Assembly (NCBI GenBank): GCA_903813345.2
Contig: CAIIXF020000008.1
Span: 35,490,867 to 35,550,866 of the forward strand
From: Owenia fusiformis
Lineage: Eukaryota > Annelida > Polychaeta > Sabellida > Oweniidae
Reading direction: 5' to 3'
DNA length: 60,000 nucleotides
The notes under the pieces: generated by a model
Told to the model about the DNA's origin: nothing
The model's input: only the letters and a program-made list of their open reading frames with translations
The model's database searches: none
Made by a program: the position numbers and the translations under genes
In this document: positions 1 to 11,960 of the stretch, in pieces
Numbering within the stretch: the first letter of the stretch is position 1
Layout of the letters: each line of letters starts with the position of its first letter

Positions 1-1440
1 TCATAAGTGGCTCAACGTCTGAATCACTGATACATCATAAGAAACTTACATGTACAAAGTAATAAAGTATATATCAGTAAACATGATTCCGATCGGAAAT
101 AATGAGTAAATTAACAAAAAGTCCAGTTGATGTTCATGTAGAACAAATAAGTACGATCAACGTAGTTCAACGTCGTTAAACTCAATAACGGCGTTATTTA
201 TTATTAAAAATTTTCTTGGGGCCATTATTGAGTTTAACCTCTTTACTATTCTTTCCATTGATGCAAGTTTTGGATCCACCGAAACCATTTTTCCGCGATA
301 ACATGCAACTGATACTTGACAACAATATAAAAACACATAACATCAAGCGATTCAACACAATATTATTGTATTAAATGGTCATTTATACAAGTAAAATGAG
401 GTTAAACTTACCAATCTCTAAAATGACATTTCCGCATGTCCTTCATTGTGTCTGTTCGTCCCGGGTTAAAATTTAAACTATTGAAACGAAATTGTTGTCA
501 AATAGATTGATAATTATCACGCGATTACTCGGGATAAAATAGCCATTTTTGAGGATAGCAGGTATCTTTGATTGATTTATATAGCGCTTGTATACACACA
601 AAATCGTTATTAATTGCAAACCTACTGTTCGTTGATGCAGTGTCGCAATGACGGTTAATTCCTGATACGATTTGCAATTTCGATGTTACCGGAGCTGACC
701 GATATTTTCGTAAAATTCCAAACCTGTCTCCAATATTTTCGTAATTATGCATCAATATGGTCTAAGGGGGGTACGGGATGGTGTGTATGTATTTATAAGG
801 TATGTATGCATGCTTGAATCACATTCTTTATGTAATATTACCATGTTTTCGGAGTTTAATTAGTTCCGCATGTCGAAACCTGCTGAACGATTAAATGATC
901 GCAACAAAGGCAAAATCATCATGGAAGTTAGACCTAGCCGGGGCCATAAGACATGTCAGATAAGAAACGAGGCCCAGGCTAGGTCTAATGTTGTTGGACT
1001 ACGATCAACGTTGCCAACTCAGGCAATTGAACTGAACTGACAATTTGAACAGCAGCTGAAAAAATATCAATCAACAAGAGGAAGTATATGCGCGTAGACT
1101 AAAGATGTATCAAGTTTCTTTCAATGGAATAACATTCAGATATATTTCATTAGCCATAAAATTTAATTCAAACATGCAGCATTACCTGAGAAGTTCGACA
1201 ATACTTCCGAAAGCTTGGGAGTCAAAAACTTTCAGTTTTCTGCAAAATTTCTAGATCCATGACAAAAAATTATTTGACAATATTAATATCATAAGCATAC
1301 TTTTTGTCCTTCTTTCAATGATGTACTTGTTCCATATTCACTATATATATTAAACATATTTTTGGACTAGAATAATTCTGAACATATGAGTCAAAAAATA
1401 TTGTTATATATAACATAATAAGTTTCTGAAGTCTGTCATA
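1..1440. other. 5' flank without a recognisable gene
   Basis: AT-rich sequence with no open frame that resembles a known protein and no convincing exon on either strand. The only structure seen is a short hairpin at 928-988. The last hundred bases lead into the promoter of the NuSAP-like gene. Confidence 0.6.
928..988. repeat. 18-bp inverted repeat (hairpin)
   Basis: Arms at 928-945 and 971-988 are nearly perfect reverse complements (TTAGACCTAGCC pairs with GGCTAGGTCTAA), around a 25-nt loop. A related CTAGATCTAGGCTAGG word lies near 1760. Probably a small foldback relic. The fold alone does not show that it is an RNA gene. Confidence 0.55.
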
Positions 1441-1451
1441 ATTAATAACAA

Positions 1452-1508
1452 CCAATCAAAGTAGATGTAACTTCTAGACCAATCAGACGACGCGTTTTAA
1501 AATTCAAA
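1452..1508 (+). promoter_or_regulatory. Putative NUSAP1 promoter: two CCAAT boxes plus CHR-like site
   Basis: CCAAT occurs at 1452-1456 and again at 1479-1483 in the same orientation, 27 bp apart. They are followed by TTTAAA (1496-1501) and TTCAAA (1503-1508), the latter being the reverse complement of the CHR core TTTGAA. The cluster ends about 75 bp before the start codon. NF-Y-bound CCAAT pairs spaced by two to three helical turns, upstream of a CHR bound by MuvB/DREAM, are typical of G2/M genes, and vertebrate NUSAP1 is cell-cycle regulated. The assignment to this gene is inferred from position and motif spacing. No TATA box is seen. Confidence 0.5.
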
Positions 1509-1581
1509 ATTTTAGGCTCGAAAAGTTTTCAGGAAATATTCTCAATATTTACTTGATTTTCAGAGCATTTAGCCTACCAAA

Positions 1582-4500
1582 ATGGCTACAAATTTCGACA
1601 TTAATACGATTGAAGATTTGAAGTATAATGAGCTGAGAAAGCTAGCCAAGGATGCTGGAATCAAAGCTAATATGAAGGTAAACAAATCATTCTCAGTTTT
1701 CATGTTCAGGCAAGGCACTGAGGCGGACTAGGCTACAGAGGCAGAAATAGAAATGGATAGCCTAGATCTAGGCTAGGCTACATGTATATGTTTCAAATTG
1801 TCACCTATATCATCTATTGAAAATGCTCTATAGGACGGTACTAGAGGCGTTCTCACTCAGGTCATTCCTCGACAAACCCTTAGCCTCTGGTGAAAATCAG
1901 GGGCATGTCGCATCCTTTGACCCCCACTGCATTTGTGGTCATACGCGTGAATCATTGGTCAGTCAATCTTTTTACAAAGTTGGAGGAAACTACTTCGAAT
2001 TGCATAATTAAATGACCTACCTTGATACATTCATGAGTATTGAAGAATCCTTTTATGTAATTGAACCGCCAATTGTATACCCTTTGCATTCGTTTGACTT
2101 CACTTCTTAAAAGAGAGCTTTGTCTTCACTCTTTCAAACTAAAATAAACCTGTGAACTCACCGCGCCAATCAGTGTTCGTCGGCCAAATTTGACCATATG
2201 ACGTCATCGTTGAGCCCGGAATTGACCAATGACATGCGCTTATTTAATTAGAACGCATTTCGCGTATGTTACTTCAAGCTCGCTCGCTGGTGGGAGAAAG
2301 GTCAGCGCGTAGGTCAGAAGTGATTTATTACCCAAACTGTCACCGGTACCCGTCATGGGAGCATGGCTACTAAACTGTAATATGGTCTCTACTAGGCAGA
2401 GTGTAGTTTAACTAGACCAATTGTATGGGTTTATCGGCAGAACGAAGAGATTTTTGTTTTTGAATTGGAAATATTAAGCACTTTCCAAGGTGGCGGAAGC
2501 TCATCGGAGGGGGATTCCCCTTATGACTGGTGCATGCCTGGACCGGATGAACTACTAAGGCTTCAATGGAGGAGTTTGACGGTTGAAATAAGTTAAATAT
2601 TACACGCAACCTATTGCTACCCTTTTGCCTTTGCAATAAACATCACCCTATCGAATAAAAGATCCAGTCTCAATAAAGAAATCATTTAAAACAAAAATAT
2701 GTTATGATCGTCCAAACTGCCCTGTGTCTGATAATACCCCTATGTACTCTAGCCTGAGAACATCAGGTTGTCTCTTATCCTGTGCAAGAAATATAGTCCT
2801 ATGAGAACATCCGCAGTAAGTTTTATGAGGGGAACCCCTGTATTAAAATCCTAGTCTGGTGCTACAGTAAAAGGCCTAAAGCAGGAAGTCACAATAATTT
2901 AGAAATCTCTTCAAAGTATACCTGGTTACATTATACTAAATCACAAAAATGATATTGTCTTTATGTTTTGTGGCTATGATATACTCGAATGGTCACAAAA
3001 ATGCTTAAATTTTGGGAAATTCTGAAATATCTTGACTCCAAAGTCTGTGGAGTAGATGGTAAATATTACATTGTGAGTCAATACTAGATGTTTATTGGGG
3101 TTTGCTACTCCGTGGAGTTGCTGTTTTCTTGTTACTCCTGACTAAATTCATTTTAACATTTTTACCATTTCAGGCTGACAAGCTTCTGAAAGCTTTGAAG
3201 GAGTATTACTTCAACCAGAATGATGATACCAAAGTCACTCTTCCTGAGGTTGAATCCAGCTCTACTGAAGATGAGGCCACCGAACCTCAGGTAAATCACT
3301 CTTGAAAGGCATTGGTTAATATATCAATGCAAACTCAAAAGTTAGTTACATTTGGGAGAGAAGGAAAAACTAGTATATTTTGATAGCGAACATAAATCTT
3401 TCAAACTTCAGACTTTCATAAAATCAGTTCAAAGTATGTAATTCAAATGCATCAGGTTCAGGTTTGGAATCCTTAGAATGATTGACACTGTAATAAATCA
3501 GCTGCAAGGCTTGGTAGATGATCAATATATTTTTCCTTCCTTGCTTATACATGCACCATGATTTTACCTTACATGGATTGTTTTTGATAAGGCATATCTT
3601 TGTTTAGGAAACAACTAAGAAAGCGACCAAAAGAGGAAGGGGCAAGAAAGCAGCCAAAAAAGGACGTGGGAAAAAATCTGCTAAATCTGATACAGAATCA
3701 GAGACAGAAGATGCACCAAAGTCCCCGAAAGTAGCTACTCCTAAAGCTGAAATTGTTACAAAGAAATCAACTCCAATTGTGAAGAAAGAAACTCCTATTA
3801 CAAAGAAGGTCACACCAGTTGTTACAAAGAAAACCATTGTTACAAAAACTCCCACTGATAAAGCTATCACCACACCTGTAACAAAGAAATCCACCCCTGT
3901 TGCAAAGAAAACCACACCTGTAACAAAGAAAGCCACCCCTGTTACAAAGAAGGCTACCCCTGTTACAAAGAAGGCGACCCCTGTTACAAAGAAAGCAACA
4001 CCAGCCCCAAAGAGAAAGAGATCAAGCACTAAGGTTTGTAGTCTAACAAATGTTATTATAATAGGTGATGAAGTAGTATACTTCATTCCACTCTGAATAT
4101 AAATTATAGGTAAAAAAGATAAATAAGGTAAAATAAAATTTAATCAATATATATTCATTTTTAAGAACTGTAAATATTTTATGTACCCACCAAGTCCCAA
4201 GAAGTGATGACATATTGTTATAGTAACCATTTTTGTGACAAACGTTGCACTTTTGTAATTACAACCAGGTGACATTTTGTCACATCAGTGCTTTGTAACA
4301 ACCTACTTCAGTACCTGATTTTATAATGCATAAATGAAGGTGAGTTCATGTATTGGTTATTCTCACATATTTTATTTCTAATTGTAGGATACTTCAGTTG
4401 AAAGTATAGAACATGATGCTCCCGTTGCTAAGAGACAGCGTAGAAGTACATTTGAAATCAAGCAGGCGGAACCCAAGAAAAACAGCGGTACAACAAAGGA

Positions 4501-7500
4501 GCTCGCTTCTGCCATGAAAGGTGAAATGTCAAAAGATGAGATGAAACAGAGTCTTATGTCTGCGTTGGAGAAATCTGTTAAACAGAAGGGTGAGTATGTT
4601 GTTGTCTATGGTTACTATGGTAACACCTCAAATTTTGACTATTTCTTAGTTTGAATTGACCTCAAGCATCTTTGCTTTGATTCATTGGCCAGCGCCCGAT
4701 TGAGTATTTTGTTCAAAACTGAATACAATTTTGAACAAAACATTCAATCAGCTGGGCACCAGCCGATGAATCAGAGCAAATGTGACTCAGGCATATCTAA
4801 CACTGTAAGTCAGTCCTAAGTCATGATCTACCTTACACCAACACCCAAAACCTCACCTCACCATATCAAAAAAACTTACATCCACTTGAAAATTGAGCAA
4901 ATGCTGAACTTATGGTCCGTTTGATCAACTTTTTTGCATCCACTAAGAAAACTTCTCATTTTTCAAAGCTGCATGCTGGAGGTCTGCTTCTTAAATCTTG
5001 TATGTCAGTGTCTAATTTCGTATGCTCTATATGTTAAATATGCTTAACGTGTTCAGTGAATTTTAGAAATAGTTCAGATATTTAACAGACTGCAAAATAG
5101 TTTTCTGAATTTCAGAGACATCAAAATTGCATGGAATCGATAAATTGCATGTTCTACAGTTAAGTTATCACTAATACCAGTGATTACTCCTGCATTTAAA
5201 CAATCATAGTGCTTTAAATATGCGTTAATTTGCTTTGCCTGTTTATATAGGTGCTTCACCAAAGAACTTGGATAACGCCAAGAGAAATATTCCACGCTTT
5301 GCGGCTTTTTTGGCATCTAAGAAACAAGAACAGAAACCAGTAACTCCAGGTAGGTTTGATTCTAATTACCCTGGGACCAGCTGCAAATGTACTACACTCT
5401 GACCAAGTGTGATCATTTTACAATTTGGTGTTCAATCAATCGAAGGGCACTGCAGTAATGTTATTGTTTTATCATATCTATATTTGACCAGTGATAGTTT
5501 CTCTTTGGCTGTCAGAGTTCAAAGGTTTATCAGTCTTCTTAAAAGTGAAGTCAAGTTTTCTTAAAGAGGGTAAATTCCAATGGCTTTCCTAGAAAATTAT
5601 GAATTCTAATTTGAGAGAGAATTCCTCTTGGAAAGGACAGATTCATTTCTCTATGATGAATTTTAATCTACGAAATTCAAAAATAGTGTATAATGATGCT
5701 ATGAGACTTAAATATCACAAACCAATTCTTAATATTTTTCAGAAAAGGGCAATTTTATCACTTATTTGAATGAATGAAATAATGTAAAGACTGATTTTAA
5801 AAAATAGGAAATTATGTTTCCAGGCAACAAAGACTGGGGAAAAATTCATGCCAAACAATTTGAAAAGATGGATTCTATTGATGTCTATTTGGCGAAAAAA
5901 CGAAAGCAGACCGAGGCCATCACTGCATCACTGAAGAAAGCAAATATAACGGCAGCCCAGGCGAAAAATACCATTGAGAAAATCAAGAAAAATAAAACCC
6001 CTCTCAAGGTAACGTTTCATCACATTTAACATGTCTGATTACATATGATAATCAGAATTACATGTATAGACTAGTATTGATAATTCTAACTTGATTATAC
6101 ACAATTTTATGTGTAATGATAATGAAGCAAATATTACAGTGGACCTAATTGCCACTTTTTTTCTCAAACCTTCTCTATTTCAGGGGCCTAAAATAGCCAA
6201 GGGAGTTTCCCGTCCAATGTTCAAATCTCCTGCCCATGGTGGAGTTCCATTTGTACCTTCAGTGACGTCAACCTCTAACTTGAACCTCAACTTCTCCCAG
6301 CTGAAAACACCAGCAGGTTTGTGCTTAGATTCGCAAAGTTGCTTGACTATTAGTTGTACTGTAATGTTTTGGTCCAAAAATGAGAAAGAGTTTAGAGATT
6401 CAATTTGTTTTAAATTTTGAGGTTTACTTTTTGATTTGCTAGTACAAACAAACAAAAAAATGTCAAACCTCGTTGAGACACAATTCTGATGATTGGTGAG
6501 TAAATAAGTGTCTACACTGCCCAGATATGCTTCTGATTAGGCTAGGAATCCAGTCAGTTTATGATTTACATTGATATAAAATAAATATCATTACAATAAA
6601 ACCTGCCTAATCTGAACACCAAAATTGGGACCACTCAAAAGAGTTTGGTATTCACATTTATGGCATATATATTGTTACCAAAAAGGGGTAATTGGAGGTC
6701 TTCAAATAAAAAAGGCGTCAGATAAACACAGGTTTTTATATGATTTAAAAAATCAAGTTGGCATGTCTATGTCGCCAACACAATCAACGACATATTGTTA
6801 AAAACAACTGGGTGAAAGTGTCTATTTTACCGTGATTCTTGATTACCAAAACATGAATCGTGATAAGCTAAAAAATTGATAGATAAAACGTGATAAAAAA
6901 CATGAAAACGTGGCACTTGGAGTGTCTGTGTTATATTGTCTCCAACTTTTTTGTGGTGGCGATTGGTGCTCAGCAGTTTGTTTGGCGTGATTGTCTGTAA
7001 CAAATGGCAGGTGGTGATATTTTTCATGTTAAAATGTCTTGTTTTATTTTTCATACATGTAAACAAAGACAAAAGCTTCAGACCCTACTCAGCCATCTTA
7101 AAGGGGCAACCAAGAATAGAAAAATTAGAGTTTTGACTTAATTTCAGAATAATCCTTTGAAACTGAAGTCTTTGTTGATACTTTAAATAATTATTTTTAT
7201 TTTTCAGGTAATGTGTCAAAGAAAGCCCCTACTCCCACAAGGGCTTCACCAAGAGTTAATACTAACACAATTAAAAAGGTGACTGTGAATGAACCAACAA
7301 AGGAGAACTTACCAAGAAAATCACTATCCCATACAACAATGAGAAAATCTGTAGGTAGGTAAAGAACATTAATGGGTTAACTATAGGTTAAAAACCTAGG
7401 TAAGTTACACTTTGGAGGTGTTCCACTTAGAAGCAAATTATATCAGTGTCTCATACTACATGTAGGGTTGACATGTGCCCAAATTGCTGGCCTGTAGCTA

Positions 7501-9730
7501 GTTAATTTTGATCTGTGCCAGTTGATGAGAAACGGTGACACATTGTAATTGTTATTGATAAAATCACCAACTTTTTTATGGGTGATGGTTGGTGTTTTGC
7601 ATTCGGTGGATGTTGCTGATGTTTGTAACAAATGGCAGGTGGTGACTGGTGTAAGCATTTTACACGTTTGATAATGTCTTGTAAAACTATTTTGTAATTG
7701 CATCCAGGTGGTGACATTTTGTCATTTTAATGACTAAGTCTAAAACTGTAATGACTCCCTTCTGATATGATTATTATAGGCGCAGTTTGATATATTTTCT
7801 TAATTTTCATGATTTTTGTTCATTGTAAAAATCAAAGGATCTTAACAGGTTATGCAAGACTATATGAGGTCCATATGAGTAGTTTTGGGTTGATCAGAAA
7901 TTAGTTTATTTGAGGTGGAGTGGATAGCACTTTTCTTGTTCACAAGTTCTTGAAAAAGGCCACATGGCTTTATGTACTGATTCTGTTTCTCTTTGTTATA
8001 TATTTTTTCTCATCATTGTATTTTATTTATATTTTTAAGGAACACCATTTAAATCAACATCCAAGGCCAACACAACAACATCTTTGACCAACGCAACATT
8101 CACTGCAAAACCAGCATTTGATCTGAAAGCCAGTTTGGCGAAGCCTATGACGTGGAAAGCCTATACTGGGAAGGTCCAGCCAATCAGCAAGAAGACAGCT
8201 GAGCACAAAAATTTGGCAAACAAGGGTCCGAAAATACAAACAAAGTAAGTTAATCTCAGGTTGATACTTGCTCATGTATGACTTCAATAAAAATAATATA
8301 TACTATTAACAAGTCAATTTTACATCTGTAATACTGTCGTTTAAGGTTCAGCTGGAAAGTAACATTTTGGTAAAAAATTGCTATACCCACAGGCTGGTAT
8401 CGAAATATTTGTCCGCTGTGACGGAGCATGCTATTTTTCATAAAATCACTAAGAATACTTCACGATTTATTTTTTAACTCATATGTTTCGTTATACCATA
8501 CAAAATTACTTACTCCATGCAATGGATATATCATTTGCGGGTAACTTTCACTTCTGTTTGAAGTCCAATTACGCTGGGAAGAAAAGCTATTGAAAATGGC
8601 GCCGGAGTATCATACTTCAAAATGTACCATTTCTTGTTTAACTTTCTAATGGCACGATATAGTGACACGATAATATTTACACATGGTTTCAGCATTATTA
8701 TGAAGGTATAAATGAGATGTTGATGTATTTGGTCTTTTTAATTCTTTTATAAAAAATAATGTTTATTTTTTTTGTCCGCTGTGACGGAGCAGTTGCAAAT
8801 GTGAACTGTGAAAATGCTCCGTCACAGCGGACAAAAAATATAAATATTATTTTTTATAAAAAAATTAAAAAGACCCAGTGCATTAATATCTCATTAATAC
8901 ATTCAGAGTTATGCTGAAAACATTATGTCAATAGTATCGTGTCACTATATCATGCCATTAAAAAGTTAAAAAAGAAATGGTACATTTTAGAGTTTGATAC
9001 TCTGGCGCCGTTTTCAATAGATTTTACTCCTAGCGTTGTGGGACTTCAAACAGAAGTGAAGGTTACACGCAAATGATATATCCATTGCATGGAGTAAGTA
9101 ATTATCTTTGATATAACGAAACATATGAGTTAAAAAATAAATCGTGAAGCATTCTTAGTGTTTTTATGAAAAATAGCATGCTCCGTCACAGCGGACAAAT
9201 CTTTCGATACCAGCCTGTGATACCTGCACATGTTATTTTCTGGAACAAAATTAAGTATGAAGACATCTGTGTATTTCCTTGCGTTTTTCAGGAAAGTATC
9301 ATTACATTGTCTACTTTTAGTTAACCTGGAAACAGGTCAATGGTAGCTCCTGTGTTGTCTGGAAACTTTGAAAGAAAATTTGGAAAAATAGAAAGTGTGA
9401 AATATCAGAATTTTCTGGAGTTCCCATTGAACTCCTGCCAGATATTCTAAAAGAAAACAATATAATGATACTTTCTTGAAAAAAGCGAGGAAATTGACAC
9501 ATGCCTTCATACTTTATTTTGTACCAGAAAATAACATGTGCAGGTATAGCAATTTTTTACCAAAATGTTATTTTCCAGCTGTACCTTAAGCCAAGGCAAG
9601 AGTTACACATGAATATTATTCTAATGAGTTATTATTGTATTTCAGAGAGCAGAGAAGGGCTGCAACAAATGCTCACAGAGCTGACAAAAAATTTAATGCA
9701 CAAATGCAGCGACGGAACCTCCATGTATAA
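1582..9730 (+). CDS. NUSAP1: Nucleolar and spindle-associated protein 1-like (NuSAP), 10 coding exons, 564 aa
   Basis: Coding exons: 1582-1677, 3174-3290, 3608-4033, 4388-4589, 5251-5349, 5824-6008, 6184-6316, 7208-7354, 8040-8244, 9646-9730. All have GT-AG borders and the phases join without a stop until TAA at 9728-9730. The family binds and bundles microtubules near chromosomes during spindle assembly. Residues about 8-45 form a SAP DNA-binding motif (IEDLKYNELRKLAK). Residues 72-213 are a Lys/Thr/Pro-rich, histone-H1-like basic stretch of TPVTKKA repeats. Exon 6 carries the conserved block KDWGKIHAKQFEKMDSIDVY. Exon 9 carries FDLKASLAKPMTWKAYTGK, a hallmark of the microtubule-binding C terminus. 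The tail in exon 10 (KEQRRAATNAHRADKKF) is a charged helix. The protein is longer than human NuSAP (about 441 aa), mainly through the basic repeat. The start is the first ATG after the promoter motifs and opens directly into the SAP motif. The exact end of exon 3 (AAG before GTTTGT) is the least certain border. Confidence 0.93.
3872..4003 (+). repeat. 21-bp coding minisatellite in NUSAP1 exon 3
   Basis: Six or so in-frame copies of a 21-bp unit encode a TPVTKKA/TPVAKKT heptad. The last copies are almost identical at DNA level, indicating recent tandem expansion. Repeats further upstream in the exon (TPIVKKE, TPITKKV, TPVVTKK) are older and diverged. The antisense strand is also open through this repeat, but only as a by-product of the unit. 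Confidence 0.8.
4200..4290. repeat. Dispersed repeat of the GTGACATATTGTTAT family, short copy
   Basis: TGACATATTGTTATAG is followed after about 60 bp by CAGGTGACATTTTGTCA. The same two words at similar spacing recur near 6780-7046, 7505-7727, 51840-51930, 52783-53110 and 55755-55820, and inverted at 36090-36183. Lies in intron 3 of the NuSAP-like gene. Confidence 0.6.
4658..4794. repeat. Foldback (hairpin) MITE in NUSAP1 intron 4
   Basis: The segment is an imperfect palindrome: TTTGCTTTGATTCATTGGCC on the left mirrors the right end ending in GATGAATCAGAGCAAA, and TTTTGTTCAAAA mirrors TTTTGAACAAAA at the centre. The arms are about 60 bp with a very short loop. There is no coding capacity. 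Confidence 0.7.
6772..7046. repeat. Dispersed repeat of the GTGACATATTGTTAT family
   Basis: Contains GACATATTGTTA, TCTCCAACTTTTTTGTGGTGG and TAACAAATGGCAGGTGGTGA in the order seen in other copies in this window. Located in intron 7 of the NuSAP-like gene. Just upstream (6593-6740) is a degenerate pair of ends similar to the CAGTAAAACCTG termini described at 37175 and 45944. Confidence 0.6.
7505..7727. repeat. Dispersed repeat of the GTGACATATTGTTAT family
   Basis: A copy with GTGACACATTGTAATTGTTA, ACCAACTTTTTTATGGGTGA, TAACAAATGGCAGGTGGTGA and CAGGTGGTGACATTTTGTCA. Located in intron 8 of the NuSAP-like gene, less than 700 bp after the previous copy. Confidence 0.6.
8338..9612. mobile_element. 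Large foldback transposon in NUSAP1 intron 9
   Basis: Two arms of roughly 460 bp are inverted copies of each other around a centre near 8803. GTCCGCTGTGACGGAGCA occurs both at the centre (8774-8791, mirrored at about 8815-8833) and near the outer ends (about 8411 and 9180-9197). Blocks such as GAAATGGTACATTTT and TCCATTGCATGGAGTAAGTA match between arms. The right arm is interrupted by a separate MITE (9223-9544), after which the outermost part (GGTATAGCAATTTTTTACC) resumes. No protein is encoded. The transcript of this intron would form a very long hairpin. Confidence 0.85.
9223..9544. mobile_element. Nested MITE with TA target duplication
   Basis: A 322-bp element begins CCTGCACATGTTATTTTCTG and ends with the reverse complement, CAGAAAATAACATGTGCAGG. 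It is flanked by TA on both sides (9221-9222 and 9545-9546). Internal sequence is also mirrored (GGAAAGTATCATTA and TAATGATACTTTC). It splits the right arm of the surrounding foldback: removing it and one TA restores the mirror of the left arm near 8385. A TA duplication fits a Tc1/mariner-type non-autonomous element. Confidence 0.8.
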
Positions 9731-10880
9731 ACAAACAATAAACTCACAACATCAGTCTTTGTACATAGCTTTAAATACACACATTCAGCGAAACTCAATG
9801 ACATCATTAAGTAATGGTTCATTGCGGCAGACATTCATGACTCTTACATGTGTAAATAGTTTATCATACTTACATCCGTTACATTAAGTTTTACATAGCC
9901 CTTGCAGATAGTGCATTGGTGGAAGGAGTCTTCATGACCCTTGCAAATAACTCATAGAGTCCAAGAGGAAAGAAGGAATTACTCAATGTAACAAAGCTAT
10001 GGACTAATATGAATGCTTAAGATGGGTTTAGGATTCAATATAAATTGCTTCTCAGGTATAAACAGTAGATGGATTGTGAACTATGGATGAATGTATAACT
10101 ATAAATGGATACATTATCACCTTTTAATGTGTTGATATTTCATGAAATATGCTTGGGTGGTCTGATATTTGGCATGATCATGTTCCCCAAATCAGATATC
10201 AACTAAGGGTCTGGTTGTAAAACTAGACATTTTCGCATAAAGGGAGGCAATGTAATATAAAGGGAGGAAAATATCAGACAAATATCTTAACAAAGGGCAC
10301 AACAGTTACCTCCATGTAAAACAAGCCTCTGCCGTCCTCCAAAATTTATAACTATACAATCAGACAATCATTGCATTCACACTTGAAACAAACATGCATT
10401 TGTAAATAATACAAATTATCATTGTACAAAATCATACACACTATTTTCAAGTGTTTTATTGTAGGCTAGGGCTTGTTTGGAATTTTAGTATACATACATG
10501 TATGTTATATTGAGCAACTTTATTATAGAAGTACTTCTGTCTAAGCTTTGTAGTAGCCTTTATGTATATTTTAGTCTCAAAGTATTTCTTTGTGAAAATA
10601 TTAATAGTAAACCAAATTTATGAATCTTCATGTTATAGTTAGTAAGATGGTTTACTAACGATACAAAGTGTTTTTGAATTATTTCACTTTAAGCAAATAT
10701 TAGCATTTCTGTATTCAAATTACTAAGAAATTTCAAAGGTGTTGTTATCTTAGCAAAATATAGGAACAGCCTCTAGATTGTATATTATTAGAATTAAAAT
10801 AAAAAAAAGATTCAAATTGATATCCTATCTTAAAATGCAGTGTGTGTGGAATACAGCTTCTTTTTGAGAATAAGTATTAA
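9731..10880. other. 3' UTR and flank of NUSAP1-like gene
   Basis: AATAAA hexamers occur at 9737-9742, only 7 nt after the stop, and at 10798-10803. The second is followed by an A-rich run and is the better candidate for the main cleavage signal. No other gene is visible. Confidence 0.45.
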
Positions 10881-10884
10881 GGAT

Positions 10885-11960
10885 ATCCTATGATTTTGAG
10901 AGATATCATTTTTATCCATGAGTTGGTATCAATATTTGGACGAGTGAGCGTAGCGAATGAGTGCAGATATTAATATCAACAAGTGGATTAAAATGATATC
11001 ATGAAAAAATCATAGGATGTTCTATTTATCCCATAGTTCACCTAACCATGGACGTAGTTGGTATACGTTCATGACCTAACAAAGCATTTCAAAACAACAT
11101 TCAGTTTTATTTTGTCATTTGAACTATAGCCAAAACATAAATCATTTCCATATTTGTGACGTCAAGAAATCACCATGTAAGCTTATTGTAACAATGCACG
11201 TCACATTTGCGGGAGTTTTCAAATCCGTGGAAAAAAGTGATATCTGTGGAATATTCTCCGTATTCCACAGATATCGCTTTTTCCACGCATTTGCAAAATA
11301 TCATAAATAGAGGATATCCTATGATTTATGAGTAATATGATTTTTATCCACGAATGGATATGATATCTGCACGAGCGAGCGTAGCGAGAGAGTGCAGATA
11401 TTAATATCCATGAGTGGATTAAAATCATATCACGAGTAAATCATAGGATGTTCTTTTTATTCCATAGTTGAAGTCATCATCAGAATCGTTGGAAATTAAG
11501 TGATTTAATTCGAATTTTCCAAACGATCCGGCGATGCTGACACTTAGCCTCGTTTTGAGTCTGGAGTAGCAAAAAAACATAATTCAAAGCATACGACGCC
11601 GTATGTCATGGCTAAAATACCGTATGCTATGGTTAAATGAAAATTTGTCAAAAATATCATATTTTACCACTGATTACAAAAATACCGTTTTTTTTTACAT
11701 GTTATGCTATGAATATCATGCTAACTATGGAATAAATATATATACGTGTTATTCTACAGATTTGACCTCAACTATGGGATAAATACAGAATATCACATTA
11801 TTTTGAGTGATATCATTTTTATCACCGAGTTCGTTTCGCTCATTCGTGTTGATATTTTATATCTACGAGGCGATAAAATAAATATCACGAGAAATTATGT
11901 GATATTGGGTTTATCCCATGATTATAATCACCTTGTGATGTTCTGATCCAATTTCCAGGA
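10885..11960. repeat. Cluster of palindromic ATATCC / GAGCGAGCGTAGCGAG modules
   Basis: Three related imperfect palindromes lie at about 10885-11040, 11310-11470 and 11785-11925. Each opens with a word like GGATATCCTATGATTT, has a GAGCGTAGCGA-type or TTCGCTCATTCG centre, and closes with AATCATAGGATGTTC. The modules are separated by CCATAGTT-type junctions, and a smaller relative is near 12220-12290. The 11310-11740 part recurs in shortened form at 25316-25550, so this is a mobile family. Confidence 0.65.

Noticed and set aside
3604-4086. 160-aa minus-strand frame rich in Val/Phe/Gly
   Set aside because: Antisense of the Lys/Thr/Pro repeat of NuSAP exon 3. The plus strand fits splice sites and the protein family.
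9501-9887. 128-aa plus-strand frame over the last NuSAP exon
   Set aside because: It runs in another frame. The phase from exon 9 gives KEQRRAATNAHRADKKF and a stop at 9728, matching the charged NuSAP tail.
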